Part shown: positions 4,476 to 8,044 of the stretch, piece after piece | Layout: each line of letters starts with the position of its first letter | Numbering within the stretch: the first letter of the stretch is position 1 | Assembly: GCA_030043865.1 (NCBI GenBank) | Contig: JASHWZ010000080.1 | Coordinates: 1 to 8,044, forward strand | Length of the DNA: 8,044 nucleotides | Origin: Thermoplasmata archaeon | GTDB taxonomy: Archaea; Thermoplasmatota; Thermoplasmata; Lutacidiplasmatales; UBA184 | Direction: 5' to 3' | The notes under the pieces: model-generated | Told to the model about the DNA's origin: nothing | What the model saw: only the letters and a program-made list of their open reading frames with translations | The model's database searches: none | Translations under genes and position numbers: made by a program

Positions 4476-6041
4476 GTGCGGAGAGGGATCGGCGTGCGGG
4501 CCATCGTGGCCTGGGCGATCCTGACCGTGGTTCTGGTCTCGACCATCGGGGTCGTCTCGCTCTCGGCCGCCGCGACCGTGGCGCACGCGTCGTCGGCGCC
4601 GGTGCCCGCGGCGGGGGTCTCTCCGGACGCCCTCGACCTCACGTGGACGAACCTGAGCCTCTCGAACGCGGCCCAACCACCCCCCCGGGTCACGGGCAGC
4701 ATGGTCTACGACTCCGCCCTCGGCGAGGTCGTGCTGTTCGGAGGGCAGTACTTCAACGGGACGTCCGACGCGACCGACTTCTACAACGATACCTGGACGT
4801 TCGCGCACGGGGTGTGGACCAACGTCACGACCCCGGTCGCGCCCTCGCCCCGGTCGGGAGCCGGGCTCGCGTACGACCCGGCGAACAACGAGATCGTGCT
4901 GTTCGGCGGTCGCGGGGCCGAGCGGAACGACCTGAACGACACGTGGACCTGGACCGACGGCACGTGGACCAACATCACCTCCGCGGTCGGGCCGTCGCCG
5001 CCGCCCGGGTTCTGGTCCTCGATGGCGTACGATGCGCAAACCGAGGCGATCCTCCTGTTCGGTGGTGTCAACATCACCGACGGCCTCCAAGAGACCTACA
5101 CCAACGCGACGTGGTCGTTCATCGGGAACCAGTGGACCCACCTCTCTCCGGCGACGGTGCCGCCCGGTCGGCAGACGCAGGCGATGATCTGGGATACTGT
5201 CGACAATGAGATGGTGATGTTCGGCGGGCAGGGCTCTGTCGAGACCCTCAACGACACGTGGACGTACTACGACGCCAACTGGGTGCAGGACACGACTCCC
5301 GTGCACCCGGGCGCGCGCGGAGGAGAAGGGATCGCCTACGACAGCTCGATCAACCGCGTCGTCCTGTACGGAGGGACGCCGGCGCCCGACGATTTCTACT
5401 CGACCTGGCTGTACGCCGGCGGCACGTGGACGCAGTACAACACCACCCTCGTGCCCACGAACCCGCAGGCGACGTACGGCCAGTTCGTCTACGATGCCGC
5501 CGACAACGAGGTCGTCGACCTCAACGAGCCGCTCGGGGAGGGCCCGGTATCGACCTGGGTGTTGAAGATCACGAACGCCGCGATCGGCCCGCCGACGTTC
5601 TCCGTCACGCTAAACGCGGACCCCGGCTCGATCGTGCTCGGGGCGGAGACGAACCTCACCGCGGTCGTGACCGGCGGGACCGCGCCGATCCGCTACGCGT
5701 ACACCGGCCTCCCGGCCGGATGCACCTCCCAGAACCTCGCGACCCTCCCCTGCATTCCGAGCGCCTCCGGGAGCTTCCGCATCACGGTCACCGCGACCGA
5801 CGACCTCGGGAACACGACCCAGGGAAACGCGACGCTGACCGTGACCACGAGCCCCGGCAGTACGTCACCCAGTTCCTCCGGCACGGGCGACTGGATCTGG
5901 ATCCTCCTGGTCGTGGTCGTCGTCGTGGTGATCTTGGTCGTGCTGCTGTTCGCCCGTCGCCGGCGGCCGGCCCCAGCGCCGCCGGGGGCGCCGCCGTTCA
6001 ACGGCCCGCCGGTGCCGCCACCGCCGCCGCCCGGGTCGTGA
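4476..6041 (+). CDS. Secreted, membrane-anchored kelch-repeat surface protein
   Basis: This 521-residue protein is predicted to be displayed outside the cell. A signal peptide or anchor (about residues 8-37: basic start, long hydrophobic run, then AHA) is followed by six kelch-type repeats near 73-119, 128-167, 181-223, 234-272, 284-320 and 333-363. Each has the pattern '.YD...NE.VLFGG', an acidic-aromatic loop, 'NDTWT(W/F)' and 'GTWTN'. The sixth is degenerate (VVDLN replaces VLFGG). Six repeats would close one beta-propeller. A bacterial Ig/PKD-like domain (about 372-457) has two cysteines, C416 and C426, that may pair. A Ser/Thr linker, a transmembrane helix (473-492), RRRR and a proline-rich 24-residue cytoplasmic tail follow. 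Thirteen N-x-S/T sequons are present, consistent with archaeal N-glycosylation. Start is GTG 4476, supported by the TATA-like element. The ligand or role (adhesion, carbohydrate binding, cell-surface scaffold) is unknown. Confidence 0.85.
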   Translation: MRRGIGVRAIVAWAILTVVLVSTIGVVSLSAAATVAHASSAPVPAAGVSPDALDLTWTNLSLSNAAQPPPRVTGSMVYDSALGEVVLFGGQYFNGTSDATDFYNDTWTFAHGVWTNVTTPVAPSPRSGAGLAYDPANNEIVLFGGRGAERNDLNDTWTWTDGTWTNITSAVGPSPPPGFWSSMAYDAQTEAILLFGGVNITDGLQETYTNATWSFIGNQWTHLSPATVPPGRQTQAMIWDTVDNEMVMFGGQGSVETLNDTWTYYDANWVQDTTPVHPGARGGEGIAYDSSINRVVLYGGTPAPDDFYSTWLYAGGTWTQYNTTLVPTNPQATYGQFVYDAADNEVVDLNEPLGEGPVSTWVLKITNAAIGPPTFSVTLNADPGSIVLGAETNLTAVVTGGTAPIRYAYTGLPAGCTSQNLATLPCIPSASGSFRITVTATDDLGNTTQGNATLTVTTSPGSTSPSSSGTGDWIWILLVVVVVVVILVVLLFARRRRPAPAPPGAPPFNGPPVPPPPPPGS

Positions 6042-6061
6042 CGTCGAAGGTGCCGCCAACG

Positions 6062-6069
6062 CTTAGCAT
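6062..6069 (+). promoter_or_regulatory. Weak TATA-like element before the zinc-ribbon gene
   Basis: CTTAGCAT is the most A/T-rich octamer between the kelch stop (6041) and GTG 6091. Its centre is about 25 bases upstream of that GTG. The spacing fits a leaderless promoter, but the sequence match is weak. Confidence 0.3.
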
Positions 6070-6090
6070 CCCAGCCGGCTCGTCCCTCCT

Positions 6091-6369
6091 GTGCTGACCT
6101 GTCCGTTCTGCGACGCGCCCGAGACGGAACGCCTGGACCTCGAAGGCCGACGGTTCCTCGTCTTCCGCTGCATGTTCACGCCCGAGGTCGACCCCGCGAT
6201 GACCGACGAGGAGGTCGCGGCGGCCCTGCGGACCACGTTCGGGTCGGACGGACGCGGGTACTTCCGCGGCACGTGCGACCGACTCCATGTCTACGTCACC
6301 CGGGGAGAGGGCGCTCGCGTCCTCGCTCCGGACGGCGACCCTCGGGCCGTCAGTCGCCCTCGAGCGTGA
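6091..6369 (+). CDS. Small zinc-ribbon protein of unknown function
   Basis: This 92-residue protein starts at GTG 6091, 49 bases after the kelch gene. It opens with a C4-P-F-C7 knuckle and then a beta-rich segment, ETERLDLEGRRFLVFRC, with a third cysteine C27; C62 (GTCDRLHVYV) could be the fourth ligand. The middle, PAMTDEEVAAALRTTF, is a likely helix. The length and the knuckle at the extreme N-terminus fit the many small uncharacterised archaeal zinc-ribbon proteins. These often bind nucleic acid or act as protein adaptors, but no specific family is recognised. The last 20 bases overlap, in antisense, the end of the convergent channel gene, so the final PRAVSRPRA residues may be poorly conserved. 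Confidence 0.65.
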   Translation: MLTCPFCDAPETERLDLEGRRFLVFRCMFTPEVDPAMTDEEVAAALRTTFGSDGRGYFRGTCDRLHVYVTRGEGARVLAPDGDPRAVSRPRA

Positions 6370-7111
6370 GCGCCCGCTGGAGGAAGAACACCCCGGCCCA
6401 CGAGATCTCGGCCGCCTCCACGCTCACGAACGAGATCGCGATCGAGATCGCGAACATCACCGCGGAGTAGTACCCCCGCCGGGTGAAGTAGCGCGCCGCG
6501 GCCGGCGGAACGCCCGGCTTCGTGAGCCCGTTCCGCTGGGCGTAGACCCAGATCCCGGTGGTCGTGAGGCCCAGGGTGACCTGGATGGCGGCGAACAGGT
6601 CGATCGCGACCTGGTAACTGCTGTAGGTGGTGTACACGCTGAGCACGAACGGCATCAGCGCGATCTGCAGGAGCAGGACGAGGTTCAGCCAGACGAGTCC
6701 CTGGTCGAACTTCGCGATGTACTGGTACGTCCGGTTGTGGACGATCCACCAGATCGAGATCATCACGAACGCGAACGCGTACCCGAGGAAGACCGGCCAG
6801 TCGTCGAGGAGCCGGTGCGCGAGCATCCCCTCCGAGGGGTGGGCGCCCATCGCGAGCCCCGGGAACGACGGCACCGTCAGGGAGAGGACGAGCAGGGTCA
6901 TCGCGAAGGCGAAGACCCCGTCGCTGAGCGCCACGATCCGGCTGAGGTCCTCCCCCGAGATCGACGTGAGGCCGGGCGAGCGCCGACGGTGCGGCCAGCG
7001 ACCGGTCGAGGTCGGCCCCGCCCCGGCTCCGGAGGCCGGCGCCGGAGCGGCGGCGGAGGGGGACGGTCCCGGCACTTCGGGGGCGGGGGACGGCAGCGGT
7101 TCGTCCGTCAT
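6350..7111 (-). CDS. TMEM175-family (DUF1211) potassium-channel-like membrane protein
   Basis: This 253-residue protein belongs to the TMEM175/DUF1211 family, whose prokaryotic members form tetrameric K+ leak channels with six helices per subunit. The signature on helix 1 is R58-I-V-A-L-S-D64-G65-V-F-A-F-A, against the family consensus RxxxFSDG; the phenylalanine is leucine here. Further hydrophobic helices are visible near 103-127, 138-162, 166-192 and 213-247, where the last stretch is long enough for two. Residues 1-52 form an unusual Pro/Ala/Gly-rich, probably disordered N-terminal extension ending in a basic HRRR. ATG 7111 overlaps the stop of the preceding RidA-like gene by four bases (ATGA), indicating coupled translation. 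The stop at 6350-6352 lies within the end of the convergent zinc-ribbon gene. Ion selectivity cannot be read from sequence alone. Confidence 0.85.
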   Translation of the reverse strand: MTDEPLPSPAPEVPGPSPSAAAPAPASGAGAGPTSTGRWPHRRRSPGLTSISGEDLSRIVALSDGVFAFAMTLLVLSLTVPSFPGLAMGAHPSEGMLAHRLLDDWPVFLGYAFAFVMISIWWIVHNRTYQYIAKFDQGLVWLNLVLLLQIALMPFVLSVYTTYSSYQVAIDLFAAIQVTLGLTTTGIWVYAQRNGLTKPGVPPAAARYFTRRGYYSAVMFAISIAISFVSVEAAEISWAGVFFLQRALTLEGD

Positions 7112-7560
7112 CGCCCGCGGCCCGGAGCGGGCAGGTCCTCGGCATCGGCCTCGATCTCGACCATCATCGTGGGCTCGATCAGCCCGGCCACGCCCACGAG
7201 CGTCATCGCGGGCCGGATCGGGGGGAACCGCTCGCCCAGCGCGCGGGTCACCTCGGAGGAGCGGCCGAGGTCGGTGACGAAGATCCGCAGCCGCACGATC
7301 GCCTCCCGTTGGCTCCCGAGCGCCGCGAGGGCGCGTTCGATGTTGTCGAGCGCCTGGACCGTCTGCCGGTACGGGTCACCGGGGGCGACGATCGCCCCGT
7401 CGGGACCGAACGCGGTCGTGCCCGAGACGTAGACCCGGACGCCGACGCGGAGCGCGCGGCTGTACCCGACGACCGGCTCCCAGCGGGAACCGCTCGCGAA
7501 TCGCTGCCGGACGCCGGCCGGGGGGGCCTTACGCCGGGGCCTTCGTGCCGATCTTGCCAA
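7108..7560 (-). CDS. RidA/YjgF-family protein lacking the catalytic arginine; start uncertain
   Basis: The fold is the YjgF/YER057c/UK114 trimer: WEPVVGYSRALRVG, VYVSGTTAFGPDG, a long helix QTVQALDNIERALAALG, LRIFVTDLG, and RPAMTLVGVAGL...MMVEIEADA at the C-terminus. Classical RidA hydrolyses reactive 2-aminoacrylate imines using an Arg in 'PARSCVEV'. Here the aligned position is Met (PAMTLVGV), as in Rid subfamilies without proven deaminase activity, so imine hydrolysis should not be assumed. The start is a problem. The family should begin at about V17 (7512), but that codon is GTC. The first permissible start codon in frame is TTG at 7560, giving 150 residues with a basic, non-family leader that overlaps the upstream gene by 32 bases. 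The true start may be non-standard or affected by an error. The gene lies between the CCG-domain gene and the channel gene. Confidence 0.8.
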   Translation of the reverse strand: MARSARRPRRKAPPAGVRQRFASGSRWEPVVGYSRALRVGVRVYVSGTTAFGPDGAIVAPGDPYRQTVQALDNIERALAALGSQREAIVRLRIFVTDLGRSSEVTRALGERFPPIRPAMTLVGVAGLIEPTMMVEIEADAEDLPAPGRGR

Positions 7561-8044
7561 GCGCGCTCTCCGTCGGGACGAGATGCCGGGCGAGTCCGAG
7601 CTCCTCGGGGGAGGCGCCGAGCGCGAGCCCGACGACCTGCGGCAGGTGGAAGACCGGCATGTCGAGGGAATGGCCCACGGCCTTCGCGGCCTGGTTCTGG
7701 TACGCGTCCAGCGAGATGTGGCAGAGCGGGCAGGGCGTCGCCATCGCGTCGGCCCCATGGGACTTCGCGTCCTCGATCTGCCGGCCCGCGATCCGGCTCG
7801 CGGTGTCCGGCTTGACGAACTGGATCGGAAAGCCGCAGCACATCACGCGACCCCGGTAGTACACCGGCGTCGCGCCCAGGGCGTCCAAGAGCTGCTCGAA
7901 CGACCGGGGCTCCTCGGGGTTCTCCCACTGGAGTTCGTCGCCAGGGCGAAGGAGGTGGCAGCCGTAGAACGCGCCGACCTTGAGGCCGGCGAGCGGGCGG
8001 CGCACCTTCGCGCGGATCGCATCGAGGCCGACGTTCTCCACGAG
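7529..8044 (-). CDS. C-terminal part of an HdrB/SdhE-type CCG-domain protein
   Basis: The frame is open to the window edge, so only the last 171 or so residues are present. A GTG at 8041 is probably an internal valine, because HdrB-like proteins are near 300 residues with two CCG domains and only the second is here. Counting from that valine, the cysteine motif is C28-(39)-C68-C69-(34)-C104-x2-C107, with the surroundings YGCHLLRP, MCCGFP and PCPLCHISLD. This is the cysteine-rich domain of heterodisulfide reductase subunit B and succinate dehydrogenase SdhE/SdhC-type subunits, which holds a non-cubane 4Fe-4S cluster or related metal site for disulfide or quinone redox chemistry. HPLQVVG-like text after it (about 130-140) is also usual. 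Which complex it belongs to depends on genes outside the window; an upstream HdrC-, SdhB- or FAD-containing partner would decide. The RidA-like gene follows directly. Confidence 0.85.
   Translation of the reverse strand, partial: LVENVGLDAIRAKVRRPLAGLKVGAFYGCHLLRPGDELQWENPEEPRSFEQLLDALGATPVYYRGRVMCCGFPIQFVKPDTASRIAGRQIEDAKSHGADAMATPCPLCHISLDAYQNQAAKAVGHSLDMPVFHLPQVVGLALGASPEELGLARHLVPTESALGKIGTKAPA

Overview
The window reads as a high-GC archaeal chromosome segment, most likely from a Thermoplasmata-type euryarchaeon. The supporting signs are a stand-alone GMP synthase ATP-pyrophosphatase subunit (the split archaeal form), a dolichol/phytol-kinase-like membrane enzyme, a sequon-rich kelch surface protein, and many GTG starts. 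Several first genes also begin about 25-30 bases after an A/T-rich TATA-like octamer, as in leaderless archaeal mRNAs. The lineage is inferred from gene style only; there is no rRNA or tRNA in the window.

Layout. Positions 1-441 hold the 3' end of a + strand gene, possibly a RecA/RAD55-like ATPase. Positions 442-1577 are visibly poorer in GC than the rest (a hand count gives 58% GC for 601-700 against 68% for 2641-2700). This stretch holds about 360 bases without a credible gene, then a - strand membrane protein with a PH-like soluble domain (803-1390) and its promoter region. Positions 1578-2231 (-) encode a CTP-dependent polyprenol kinase-like protein. It is divergent from a + strand cluster, and one TATA-like element appears to serve both directions. 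The + cluster is purE (2285-2746), guaA subunit B (2743-3690), a cytidine/blasticidin deaminase-like gene (3696-4196) and a small ribbon-helix-helix-like protein (4193-4420), with 4-base overlaps or a 5-base gap between members.

Next on the + strand come a secreted, membrane-anchored six-repeat kelch protein (4476-6041) and a small zinc-ribbon protein (6091-6369). The zinc-ribbon gene ends inside the 3' end of a convergent - strand cluster. Read 5' to 3' on the - strand, that cluster is the C-terminal part of an HdrB/SdhE-like CCG-domain protein (8044-7529), a RidA-family protein (about 7560-7108) and a TMEM175-type channel (7111-6350).

The purE-guaAB-deaminase group makes metabolic sense as a purine synthesis and nucleoside salvage unit. 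The CCG-RidA-TMEM175 group is translationally coupled, but its shared purpose is not evident. I found no defence system, CRISPR array, insertion sequence or other clearly new system. The most informative oddities are the bidirectional TATA element, active-site substitutions in PurE and RidA, a RidA gene without a normal start codon, an operator-like inverted repeat at the promoter of the low-GC membrane protein, and the unexplained low-GC non-coding stretch.
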